Source: Bacteroides stercoris ATCC 43183
GTDB taxonomy: Bacteria; Bacteroidota; Bacteroidia; Bacteroidales; Bacteroidaceae
NCBI RefSeq assembly: GCF_025147325.1
Contig: NZ_CP102262.1
Location: 930,001-994,000, forward strand
DNA: 64,000 nucleotides
Direction: 5' to 3'
Under the pieces are notes generated by a model. That model made no database searches. It worked only from the letters and a program-made list of their open reading frames with translations, and had not been told where the DNA came from. Each line of letters opens with the position of its first letter. The first letter of the stretch is position 1. Position numbers and translations under genes: made by a program. Of this stretch, positions 1 through 7,552 are shown piece after piece.

Positions 1-171
1 GATGTAACTGTTTCGCATCAATCTTTAAAAGAAGGGTTTAAGAATTACCTGTTTACTACGTTGCCAGTATTGCATCAGCCCCATGGCAGCCGTCCGTGGA
101 AACAATTGAAATATAAGAATCCGTTGAAATATTACTGGTTGAAGTATACAAAGGGGTTAGATAAAATCTGA
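1..171 (+). CDS. Glycosyltransferase C-terminus (partial, probably GT8)
   Basis: The open frame enters from the left edge and stops with TGA at 169-171, leaving 56 residues. The tail has a His followed by an Arg-Pro-Trp, an Asn-Pro-Leu and a Tyr-rich end. It aligns by eye with the end of the complete GT8 protein at 5664-6584 (His, Lys-Pro-Trp, Pro-Leu, Tyr-Tyr-Lys-Tyr). A GT8 lipopolysaccharide transferase is therefore the best guess; the catalytic domain is outside the window. It lies 7 bp before the LPS kinase gene and is probably cotranscribed with it. Confidence 0.5.
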   Translation, partial: DVTVSHQSLKEGFKNYLFTTLPVLHQPHGSRPWKQLKYKNPLKYYWLKYTKGLDKI

Positions 172-178
172 TATATTT

Positions 179-943
179 ATGAAATCTGAAATGAGCCGGA
201 AATCCGATATGTTTCATCCTTATACATTAGTTATTCACCCGGACTTTAAGGAGTTGGGAGATTTTATCTTGTCTTTGCCGGAACGTTTTGAGAAAAACGA
301 AGGTGTCGTTATTCATAAAGGACGTAACGAATTGAGAAAGATGGAATATGGCGGTCGGGAGTATGTTGTTAAATCTTTTCACCGCCCGAATATCATTAAT
401 CGCTTTGTGTACGGTATTTTCCGTCCATCCAAAGCGAAGCGTTCTTACGATCATGCCGAACTGTATCTTAAGATAGGGGTAGGGACTCCGCAACCGGTAG
501 GATATTTCAATGTGCGCAGCGGCCTTTTATTCGATAAAAGTTACTATGTGAGCTGTCTGTCAACATGTCCGTATGTCTATAACGACCTGTTCAGGCGGAA
601 GTTTGACTATGAAGAGGAAGTTTTGCGTGAGATAGGGCGGGTAACTGCCGTTCTCCACGAACATGGATATGCCCATAAAGATTACGGACGTGAAAATATC
701 CTGTTTCAGAAAACACCGGAAGGCATTAAGCTGGAGATTGTCGACTTGAACCGTATGTTTGTCGGAACTATCGGCATGAAAGCCGGTTGCAAGAACTTCG
801 AACGGTTGCCGGCTACCCCGCAGATGCATCGCTGGATGGCGGAGGAGTATGCAAAGGCCCGCGGTTTCGATGTGGAAAAGTGTTTTGAGCTGATGGTTGC
901 TTACAGAAGTACTCAGCCGGGAAAGATTGATAATCTTTATTAA
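179..943 (+). CDS. Lipopolysaccharide kinase, WaaP/InaA-like
   Basis: This 254-residue protein kinase-like enzyme probably phosphorylates a sugar (Kdo or heptose) of the lipopolysaccharide core on the cytoplasmic side of the inner membrane. Visible kinase elements are VVKSF with Lys65, the catalytic loop HKDYGREN at 166-173 (His166, Asp168, Asn173) and IVDLNR at 188-193 with the metal-binding Asp189. The loop has HKD where many relatives have HGD. A second ATG at 191 is possible; ATG 179 is taken because it follows the previous stop closely. The neighbours are glycosyltransferases. Substrate is inferred from family and context only. Confidence 0.8.
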   Translation: MKSEMSRKSDMFHPYTLVIHPDFKELGDFILSLPERFEKNEGVVIHKGRNELRKMEYGGREYVVKSFHRPNIINRFVYGIFRPSKAKRSYDHAELYLKIGVGTPQPVGYFNVRSGLLFDKSYYVSCLSTCPYVYNDLFRRKFDYEEEVLREIGRVTAVLHEHGYAHKDYGRENILFQKTPEGIKLEIVDLNRMFVGTIGMKAGCKNFERLPATPQMHRWMAEEYAKARGFDVEKCFELMVAYRSTQPGKIDNLY

Positions 944-950
944 AATCGTC

Positions 951-1850
951 ATGAATATTATAGCCGTAGTTGTCACTTATAATCGGATAGAACTGTTGAA
1001 GAGAACGGTTCGTTGCCTGCAACAGAATAAGCCTGTTTCCTCAATTGTAGTTGTCAATAACGGCAGTACGGATGCTACTGCCGAATGGCTGAAGACCCAA
1101 TCGGGACTTACCGTTATCAATCAGGCTAATGTGGGGGGCTCCGGTGGTTTTTACACCGGTATGCAGTATGCATATCAGGCAGGTGCGGATTGGATTTGGT
1201 GCATGGATGATGATGTTTTTCCGCGTGCCGATTGTCTGGAACGGTTATTGCAGCATGCCGGTCGGGAAGATATAGGTATACTTGCTCCGCGCCGTTTGCA
1301 GGAGGGGAAGCTTTTCACGCATGAGTTTCAAGGGTATAACTTGACGAATCCTTTTGCTTCCATGTACACCGGGAAGCTGGCGAAACAGACTGTAACAGGG
1401 CCTGTGGAGATACAAGGAGCGGCTTTTGAGGGACCGTTTATCCGGCGTGAGGTTGTTGGGAAGATTGGCTATCCCAATAAGGATCTGTTTATCTTTTGTG
1501 ATGATACGGACTATTGTCTCCGTACGGTACAGGCGGGATTCAGAATATTGTATGTTCCTGATGCGCTGATGGATAAGGAGAAGTTTTTCTCGAATGACAG
1601 TTGGAGCGAACGGAGTAAGAAGAAAAAGTGGAAACGTTTCTATCAGGTACGTAATTCCACTTATTTGAGTCATCATTATGGACGTAATTGGGCAGTAAGG
1701 TATCTTCGTGGTTTTAATGGAGTGGCGGGCTATATTTTGACGGCGCTTGTCACTTGTCCGTTTACCGATGCTTACCGATGGAGTGATATCCCTAAACTGT
1801 GGAAAGCTTATTGCGACGGGATACACGAAAGGCTGGGGAAAATAGACTGA
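951..1850 (+). CDS. Glycosyltransferase family 2, GlfT2-like
   Basis: This 299-residue GT-A transferase begins with the typical AVVVTYNR segment, has an acidic metal/nucleotide motif MDDDV at 85-89, and an NVGGSGGFYTGM segment at 60-71 that is common in galactofuranosyl- and rhamnosyltransferase-like GT2 proteins. The frame is open upstream to 897, overlapping the kinase gene, but ATG 951 starts directly at the conserved core and avoids the overlap. A UDP-galactopyranose mutase lies in the same locus (7553-8662), so a galactofuranosyl donor is plausible but unproven. It is the last gene of the leftmost plus-strand unit and converges on the gene at 1862. Confidence 0.85.
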   Translation: MNIIAVVVTYNRIELLKRTVRCLQQNKPVSSIVVVNNGSTDATAEWLKTQSGLTVINQANVGGSGGFYTGMQYAYQAGADWIWCMDDDVFPRADCLERLLQHAGREDIGILAPRRLQEGKLFTHEFQGYNLTNPFASMYTGKLAKQTVTGPVEIQGAAFEGPFIRREVVGKIGYPNKDLFIFCDDTDYCLRTVQAGFRILYVPDALMDKEKFFSNDSWSERSKKKKWKRFYQVRNSTYLSHHYGRNWAVRYLRGFNGVAGYILTALVTCPFTDAYRWSDIPKLWKAYCDGIHERLGKID

Positions 1851-1861
1851 TTGACCGGTTG

Positions 1862-2743
1862 TCAGAATGCCTTATCGGTCAGGAGATGGGCATAGATTGT
1901 CTTTCTCCCGTTGCGGGTTTGCATGGCAAATGCTTTCTTGTAAGTCAGCTTGTGGAAATGGTATTTGGTATAAAACGTTTCCATTGCTTTTTTATCATAT
2001 TCCTGGTTTAAGCATTTAGAAAGATTACTCATGGGCTGTACCGGAATATTATTCACCATTTTCGATACGGCAGGAATATGTTTGTATGCTAAGGCAAAGA
2101 GGTAATCGATAAAAAGATAAGTTACAATCCGGTTGTTGTTTTTCCAATAATTGTAGAAAGCATCCAGGATGAAAGAGGGGAGAATATTGCCTTTACCGCA
2201 AGCAAGAAAGAAACCGGTCCATTTACCTTTTACTACGTTGCAGTTATTGGGGATGTGATGATGGCTGTAGTATGGCAGGCTCGTGTTGATTATCGAATCT
2301 ATATCTTTTGTGAGCAATATTGTGCTATCCAGCCATATGCCACCATGCCGTTTTAATAAATTCATTCTTAGCAAGTCGGAAAAATGCGTGATTGTCATTT
2401 CGCGTTTGTACAATCTCTGCATGATAAAGTCGGGCATTGTTGCATATTCCTGAAAATTTTTCTCTGTTATTAGGATTACGGGGTGGTTGTCTGCATGCCG
2501 GCATATGGAGGAATAGCATACTTTTACTATGTCGGGCATCTTCTTTTCTCCTTGCCACCAGCACACCCATATTGGAGATGTTGCACCGATAGGTTCTTCC
2601 TTTTGGGGTGTTTGTTCCTTATAATGGTCAAGAACCTCATTTGTCTTATATCTGTAAAGTATAATGAGGGTAAGCAGATAATGTTTGCCTTTAGATATAA
2701 CTTTTTGATCTATTTTTCTCAAGAATAACCTTAATTCTTTCAT
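1862..2743 (-). CDS. Capsular polysaccharide synthesis glycosyltransferase (Caps_synth family)
   Basis: This 293-residue protein carries the hallmarks of the Caps_synth/Gly_transf_sug fold: PIWVCWWQG near 57-65, then SDLLRMNLL and GGIWLDS around 122-140, the SD..R...GG.W.D arrangement that holds the nucleotide sugar and metal. It is the third gene of the minus-strand set GT11-GT6-this gene, and its start overlaps the stop of the GT6 gene by 4 bp (ATGA), which suggests translational coupling. The role is addition of a sugar to a surface polysaccharide or LPS; donor and acceptor are unknown. Its expression should depend on the invertible segment at 4401-4610. Confidence 0.8.
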   Translation of the reverse strand: MKELRLFLRKIDQKVISKGKHYLLTLIILYRYKTNEVLDHYKEQTPQKEEPIGATSPIWVCWWQGEKKMPDIVKVCYSSICRHADNHPVILITEKNFQEYATMPDFIMQRLYKREMTITHFSDLLRMNLLKRHGGIWLDSTILLTKDIDSIINTSLPYYSHHHIPNNCNVVKGKWTGFFLACGKGNILPSFILDAFYNYWKNNNRIVTYLFIDYLFALAYKHIPAVSKMVNNIPVQPMSNLSKCLNQEYDKKAMETFYTKYHFHKLTYKKAFAMQTRNGRKTIYAHLLTDKAF

Positions 2744-3516
2744 CGTTTCAGTAGCTTGTTTAGAATATTCCGAATGGCTTTGCTAATAAGTTTCAGGCGG
2801 TTCCTTTTTTTTAAGGAACAGATATAGGATGCTCCCAGGATGGTGTTCTTATCCCGGAATATTATTTTGGGAGTTGGGGGAACCGTCCATTCTTGTGGGC
2901 GGCCATATTCTGTACTCAGAATTTTAATTTGCTTATCCAGCAGATATTTGTTCAGGTAAGATTCATCATGCCAGCGTGCTGTGATGTTTCTTTTTAAGTC
3001 GGTTTCCGTCATAAGGCTGCATTGCTCTAACAGTTCGATATAGGCCTTGCTCTCACCGCCGATTAGTCCGCCTTGATAATAGTGCTCGCCGCTGTTGTAT
3101 GGTATGTATGCTTGTGAATTTTTTCTTCGCTCATAATGATATTTTTGCAATGGTTTGTTTCTATAGGTGTGCCATTCCAAACCGGTCAATGCCTCTTTCT
3201 CGGTCGGTAAAAATTCTTCGGGGGTTATTATTTGCAGAAACTCTGTATTGCCATTGAAAAAGAACAGATAATCAAAATGTTTGAGTTCTTCTTTGTGCCT
3301 TAGGAACATTTGGTAGCGGAACAGGACATTTTGGGGCCAGCCCAAATCTTCCTGGAACGAAACTTGTACATTAGTGCTGCTTTTTAACGGATAATCGGTG
3401 AATATGAAGTATTTCTTTTCATATTGAGGAAGAAACATCGATTCGCAACTGGAATAGAACTTATCCCAAAGTCGGATATATTTTCCGATACCCACATAAA
3501 GAATACCAATTTTCAT
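2740..3516 (-). CDS. Glycosyltransferase family 6 (ABO blood-group enzyme family)
   Basis: This 258-residue protein has GT6 landmarks in order: MKIGILYVGIGKY at the start, FFFNGN at 85-90 where animal enzymes have the metal-binding DxD, YYQGGLIGG at 146-154, and WHDESYLNKY at 182-191 with the catalytic Glu185. The NxN in place of DxD is typical of bacterial GT6 enzymes, for which metal-independent activity is known in Bacteroides ovatus. Family members add alpha-1,3 Gal or GalNAc, often to Fuc-alpha-1,2-Gal acceptors. The gene just upstream encodes a GT11 fucosyltransferase, which could make that acceptor. The Gal or GalNAc choice cannot be read with certainty. There is no membrane anchor, as expected for the bacterial form. 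Confidence 0.9.
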   Translation of the reverse strand: MKIGILYVGIGKYIRLWDKFYSSCESMFLPQYEKKYFIFTDYPLKSSTNVQVSFQEDLGWPQNVLFRYQMFLRHKEELKHFDYLFFFNGNTEFLQIITPEEFLPTEKEALTGLEWHTYRNKPLQKYHYERRKNSQAYIPYNSGEHYYQGGLIGGESKAYIELLEQCSLMTETDLKRNITARWHDESYLNKYLLDKQIKILSTEYGRPQEWTVPPTPKIIFRDKNTILGASYICSLKKRNRLKLISKAIRNILNKLLKR

Positions 3517-3519
3517 AAT

Positions 3520-4383
3520 TTATTGTATGCTGTCAGGTTGATTAATCGGTACTTTTATCCATTTGTCGGGACAGATGTCCGGTGTTTCGCAATGCCGGAA
3601 CCAGCGTTCGGGCATGATGACGGTTTTATTTTCCCGCGGGTTCAGCCATGCTCCCCACCAGCTGAACGTACTGTTACAGATAATGTGGTGGCGGCAGCGG
3701 CTCATCAGCATCATATCCTGCCAGCTTTCTGCACCTTTGTTCCAGTCGATAAAGAAGGCTTTTGGCAACGGCAGGTTTTCTTTCACCCAGGCAATGTCGT
3801 CCGAGAAAACATAGTAGGAGGGCTGGCTTATCCGTTTGTTCATTTCGGCTATGGCGTTGAGGTAATAAGGCAGTTGGCATACACAGCCGGTTGTTTTCCA
3901 ATATTTGGGTTCCAGGTAATCTCCCCGGCGTACATGTATGGAAACCGCATTCTCATCATGGTCTATCTGTTCGGACATTTCCTTTGTTTTCCTGTTGGAC
4001 AGGCGCGGATTGAATGTAAAAGCCTTGCGTATATCGTCTGCCATGTCGGCAAAAAAACGTTCCGACTGATAGAAACCCTTGAAATATAATAGAGGCCAGA
4101 AATACTTTTTGTCATATGGAACAAGACTTGACGGGACTTGCTTGCGTTCATAGATTTTCTTGAAAAATAGAAATTCAATAACCTTTTTTAAGGGTTGGTT
4201 GATACGGAATTCTATTGGGGGAAGATTGAAAACCCGATGCATCTCATAGCCGTTATGGGCTTTGTAGTGCACCATATCGGATAAATCAATCCGGGTATTG
4301 CTGTAATGTTTTTTCATCCGCATATAGAAGGCGTAGATAAACATTTGATTGCCCAGTCCGCCGGTCATTTTAATAAATCTCAT
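3520..4383 (-). CDS. Glycosyltransferase family 11 (alpha-1,2-fucosyltransferase)
   Basis: This 287-residue protein shows GGLGNQMFIYAF at 8-19, the GDP-fucose binding motif HVRRGDYL at 150-157, and a late NSTFSWWGAWL motif, all characteristic of GT11. It should transfer fucose from GDP-fucose to O2 of galactose on a surface glycan. The frame stays open to 4440, but those extra 19 codons lie inside the left inverted repeat (4401-4431). ATG 4383 starts at the conserved MRFIKMTGGLGNQ core and is preferred. It is the first gene of the minus-strand set and is 3 bp from the GT6 gene. In this sequence the only promoter box in the invertible segment points away from it. Confidence 0.9.
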   Translation of the reverse strand: MRFIKMTGGLGNQMFIYAFYMRMKKHYSNTRIDLSDMVHYKAHNGYEMHRVFNLPPIEFRINQPLKKVIEFLFFKKIYERKQVPSSLVPYDKKYFWPLLYFKGFYQSERFFADMADDIRKAFTFNPRLSNRKTKEMSEQIDHDENAVSIHVRRGDYLEPKYWKTTGCVCQLPYYLNAIAEMNKRISQPSYYVFSDDIAWVKENLPLPKAFFIDWNKGAESWQDMMLMSRCRHHIICNSTFSWWGAWLNPRENKTVIMPERWFRHCETPDICPDKWIKVPINQPDSIQ

Positions 4384-4400
4384 ATCTCTGTTTTTGAGGA

Positions 4401-4431
4401 AAATGTTTTTTAAACGTTCGTTTAAAAAACA
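4401..4431. repeat. Left inverted repeat of invertible segment
   Basis: This 31-bp sequence is a perfect reverse complement of 4580-4610. Its core TTTAAACGTTCGTTTAAA is itself nearly palindromic and contains AAACGTTCGT. That fits the ARACGTWCGT consensus I recall for crossover sites of the Bacteroides fragilis capsule-promoter invertase Mpi. The repeat lies just upstream of the GT11 start. Confidence 0.9.
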
Positions 4432-4579
4432 TCTTTTCAAACGATTTTAAATTGTTTCTATTTGTATATATTTATAACTGTATTATATGTGCGTATCCTC
4501 AGATTGATACATTTTTATCCGTAAATGCGAAAAAAACGAGTCACAATATTTTTTAGATAGGAAATAACTTTTATCTTTG
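4432..4579 (+). promoter_or_regulatory. Invertible promoter segment (predicted)
   Basis: These 148 bp lie between the two perfect inverted repeats and hold no gene. They are AT-rich and end with TATCTTTG (4572-4579), a full match to the Bacteroides -7 element TAnnTTTG, directly against the right repeat and facing the GT90 gene. A T-run at 4549-4554 sits at the right distance for a weak -33 element. I find no CAAAnnTA (the minus-strand form) inside the segment, so one promoter appears to serve either side depending on orientation. Inversion itself is inferred from layout. Confidence 0.85.
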
Positions 4580-4610
4580 TGTTTTTTAAACGAACGTTTA
4601 AAAAACATTT
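4580..4610. repeat. Right inverted repeat of invertible segment
   Basis: This is the perfect 31-bp reverse complement of 4401-4431. It abuts the TATCTTTG promoter box and ends 24 bp before the GT90 start. The predicted transcription start falls inside or just after it, so transcripts in this orientation should carry the repeat in the leader. Confidence 0.9.
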
Positions 4611-4634
4611 CTTTTGACCATAAAACGGTATTAG

Positions 4635-5654
4635 ATGAGTGATAGTCTGTTGTATAAGCTTCGTAGCGGCAAGCCCCCGAAGGTATTCTTCTTTTTAAAG
4701 GGATATTTGAAGCGGTGCATACCCGATTGCTTTTTCAGAATCCGGAGAAAGAGCTGTTTGGCACAAGTGGAGGCGCGGCCTGATAAGGATTACATTTATG
4801 AAAGGGTGAATTATTATAATAAGATGCAGTATCCGGTAGACCTGCCCGATACAATATTGCATGAGCATAAGCATAGCTATTATGTCTATCTGGACAAGAT
4901 AAAGAATTTCCGTCCGTCTACGTTTCACAAGGCATATTATTTTGATTTGCAGGATGTGGCCCGTTGGTTTGACCGCCAACTGTGCATCAGCTATATTCCC
5001 GGTGACGTATATTTTACTCCCGAATACCCTTCGATTGTAAAGAGCCGGCTGCTGAAGGAGGACAATGCGTATTCGGTTGTGCTTAAACTGGACAAACTGC
5101 GTCATTTTATATTTCTGAACGATCCTGTGCCTTTTTCACAAAAACGCAATCAGGCTATATTTCGCGGAAAGATTCGCCTTAGCCGCATTCGTGAGAAGTT
5201 CCTTCAAAAATATTTTGGCTCATCCATTTGCGATTGCGGCGTGGTGGGCAGGAACGAAGGTTATCCTGAGGAGTGGATGACTCCCAAGAAAACAATCCGT
5301 GAGCATCTTGATTATAAATTTATCATGGCGCTCGAGGGTAACGATGTCGCCTCCAACCTGAAATGGGTAATGTCGTCCAACTCCATTGCCGTAATGACGC
5401 GTCCTACCTGTGAAACCTGGTTTATGGAGGGAAAGCTGATTCCCGATTATCACTATATAGAGATTAAGGATGACCTTTCCGATTTGGAGGAGAAACTAAA
5501 CTATTACATCGCTCACCCGGCAGAGGCGGAACAGATTGTCGAGCATGCCCACGAATATGTTTCCCAATTTTTCGATGCCGGACGCGAACGGCTGATTTCA
5601 TTGCTTGTAATGGATAAATATTTTCAGGTAACCAAACAAACGTCAAATTGTTAA
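4635..5654 (+). CDS. Glycosyltransferase family 90 (CAP10/LpsA-like)
   Basis: This 339-residue protein belongs to the LpsA/CAP10-type transferases. The conserved block runs from an FRGK segment near 178 through RNEGYPEEW near 208 to KFIMALEGNDVASNLKW near 232-248, then a stretch ending in a WF...L.P..HY.E motif. These are the nucleotide-sugar binding parts of GT90. Relatives add a hexose or xylose to LPS or capsule. It is the first gene of the plus-strand set GT90-GT8-GT2 and is preceded by the right inverted repeat and the TATCTTTG box, so in this orientation it should be transcribed. The next gene starts 9 bp later. Confidence 0.85.
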   Translation: MSDSLLYKLRSGKPPKVFFFLKGYLKRCIPDCFFRIRRKSCLAQVEARPDKDYIYERVNYYNKMQYPVDLPDTILHEHKHSYYVYLDKIKNFRPSTFHKAYYFDLQDVARWFDRQLCISYIPGDVYFTPEYPSIVKSRLLKEDNAYSVVLKLDKLRHFIFLNDPVPFSQKRNQAIFRGKIRLSRIREKFLQKYFGSSICDCGVVGRNEGYPEEWMTPKKTIREHLDYKFIMALEGNDVASNLKWVMSSNSIAVMTRPTCETWFMEGKLIPDYHYIEIKDDLSDLEEKLNYYIAHPAEAEQIVEHAHEYVSQFFDAGRERLISLLVMDKYFQVTKQTSNC

Positions 5655-5663
5655 CACCATTGT

Positions 5664-6584
5664 ATGATACATATTGCTTGTAATATTGATGCTAATTTTA
5701 TACAGCACTGTGCTGTTACGCTGGTTTCTCTGTTTGAGAATAATAAGCGTGCCGATATTTGTGTGCATATTGTAGCTCCGTACCTTTCGGAAGCGGATCA
5801 GGCTATTCTACGCAACCTGGCTGCTCCTTATGGCAATGAAGTCTGCTTTTACTATCCTCCGAAAGATCTGTTGCAATGCTTTTCCATAAAAAAGTTCGGC
5901 AAGCGGATTTCCATGGCAACTTATTACCGTTGCATGTTTTCATCTATTCTGCCCGAGAGTTTGGAGAAAGTACTTTACCTGGACTGCGATATTGTAATAT
6001 TGGGAGATATTTCAGAATTCTGGAACACGGATTTGTCCGGGTGCGGTGCGGCTTGTGTCGAAGATATCGGCAAGGATGAGGATGAGCGTTACGAACGCTT
6101 GCACTATGATAAGTCCTGCTCGTATTTCAATGCGGGGGTGCTGCTGATTAATCTTGATTACTGGCGGAAACATAAGGTCGATGTGCAGTGTGTGCGGTAT
6201 TTCGAGACTTATCCGGAGCGCATCCAGTTTAATGACCAGGATTTGCTGAATGTCGTCCTATGCAAGGACAAGGTCTTTGTTCCTTTGAAGTGGAACATGC
6301 AGGATGGTTTTTATCGCTACGGCATTGACAAACGGGTGGCCGACTGGCAGGCTTTCCGTGAAGAACTGCTGCATCCTGTCATTCTGCATTATACCAACAA
6401 GAAACCCTGGAATTATGACAGTATGCATCCGTTGAGGAATGAATACTATAAATACCTGGATATGACGCCCTGGAAAGGGAAACGGCCGCTTTCTTCTGTA
6501 AAAGAGCGTTTAAAAAGGTACATTAAGTGCGTGCCTTATTTGTTGGGGCTTAGAAAACCCAAATATGTGAACCTCGGCAAGTAG
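5664..6584 (+). CDS. Glycosyltransferase family 8 (LPS hexosyltransferase)
   Basis: This 306-residue retaining transferase has the GT8 core: MIHIACNID start, ATYYRC at 85-90, the DxD motif YLDCDI at 105-110 (Asp107, Asp109), FNAGVLLINLDYW in the middle and a late HYTNKKPWN segment. It should transfer galactose or glucose from a UDP sugar to LPS or another surface glycan in the cytoplasm. It is the second gene of the plus-strand set, between GT90 and GT2 genes, and probably depends on the invertible promoter. The exact sugar cannot be read from the sequence. Confidence 0.88.
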   Translation: MIHIACNIDANFIQHCAVTLVSLFENNKRADICVHIVAPYLSEADQAILRNLAAPYGNEVCFYYPPKDLLQCFSIKKFGKRISMATYYRCMFSSILPESLEKVLYLDCDIVILGDISEFWNTDLSGCGAACVEDIGKDEDERYERLHYDKSCSYFNAGVLLINLDYWRKHKVDVQCVRYFETYPERIQFNDQDLLNVVLCKDKVFVPLKWNMQDGFYRYGIDKRVADWQAFREELLHPVILHYTNKKPWNYDSMHPLRNEYYKYLDMTPWKGKRPLSSVKERLKRYIKCVPYLLGLRKPKYVNLGK

Positions 6585-6639
6585 CAGCCCGCTGCCCGGG
6601 ACGTATCCTATGAAGCTGTTTGATAACTGATTAAGTGAG

Positions 6640-7545
6640 ATGGTAAAAGTTTCTATTGTAATACCTGTTTATAATCGGAAAAATTTCCTGACTGTATGCA
6701 TAAAAAGTTTGCTTGCACAGTCTTTTGAAGATTTCGAGATATGTCTGGTCGATGACGGAAGTACGGATGGCACCGGGCTTCTGTGCGACGAACTGGCGGA
6801 AAAGGATACTCGCATCAGAGTATTGCATGTGCAAAATGGAGGAGCAGCCTATGCGCGTCAAAAAGGGGTGGAGCTGGCAACAGGAGAATGGGTAGTCTTT
6901 GTCGACTCTGATGATACCATGCCTGCCGACGCTTTGCAGCGTTTGTTTCAAGCAACGTCGGAAGATACGGATATTGTAGTCGGTTTTTGCAGGAAAAAGC
7001 GCTTGTGGGGGGTAAACAGGCTTTCGCCGGCTTGTTACCGTAAGCTTTTAATCAAGGGCAGATACAACATTTCGGCTACATGCGGAAAGCTGTTCAGGCG
7101 CACGTTGTTTGATGAGTACACGCTACGTACACCCCGGGAGATTGTGATGGGAGAAGACATGCTTATGAACCTGCGGTTGGCGTTTGCATCATCCAAGCCG
7201 GTACGTCTGGTTGGCGGAAACAGTGTCTATAACTATATACAACATGGCGGGAATATAACGCATGTATTCAAACTTACGGCTGATTACGAGCACATCTTCC
7301 ATAAGGAGAGGCTGTTGTCCATTCCCGAAGAAGAACATGCCCGCTATATGCCTGTAATGATTTACCGCAGGCTGAGGATGCTGCGCCGCATTCTGCGGTG
7401 TGCGCAAAAAGACAATACGGTTGAAGAGCTGCGGACTTCTGCTTTTGTGAAAGAGCTGCTTGCAGATATCCATGCTATCCGTTATACATTCTGGCGTTAT
7501 CCGCACTGGAGGCTTTGGCAATTTCTCGCAAGTGCGGGTAAGTAA
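6640..7545 (+). CDS. Glycosyltransferase family 2
   Basis: This 301-residue inverting GT-A transferase shows SIVIPVYNR at 5-13, the nucleotide-binding VDDGSTDGT at 37-45 and the metal-binding VDSDD at 88-92. It is the last gene of the plus-strand set and starts 55 bp after the GT8 gene. It should add one sugar to the same glycan; donor unknown. It converges with glf, leaving only 7 bp between the two stops, so no room for a separate terminator. Confidence 0.88.
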   Translation: MVKVSIVIPVYNRKNFLTVCIKSLLAQSFEDFEICLVDDGSTDGTGLLCDELAEKDTRIRVLHVQNGGAAYARQKGVELATGEWVVFVDSDDTMPADALQRLFQATSEDTDIVVGFCRKKRLWGVNRLSPACYRKLLIKGRYNISATCGKLFRRTLFDEYTLRTPREIVMGEDMLMNLRLAFASSKPVRLVGGNSVYNYIQHGGNITHVFKLTADYEHIFHKERLLSIPEEEHARYMPVMIYRRLRMLRRILRCAQKDNTVEELRTSAFVKELLADIHAIRYTFWRYPHWRLWQFLASAGK

Positions 7546-7552
7546 GGCGGAA

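Noticed and set aside
4384..4440. Longer N-terminus for the GT11 protein
   Set aside because: The extra codons lie in the inverted repeat and precede the conserved start; ATG 4383 fits the family.
4432..4579. A second, minus-strand promoter inside the invertible segment
   Set aside because: No CAAAnnTA sequence is present; the nearest, CAAACGAT at 4438, does not match.
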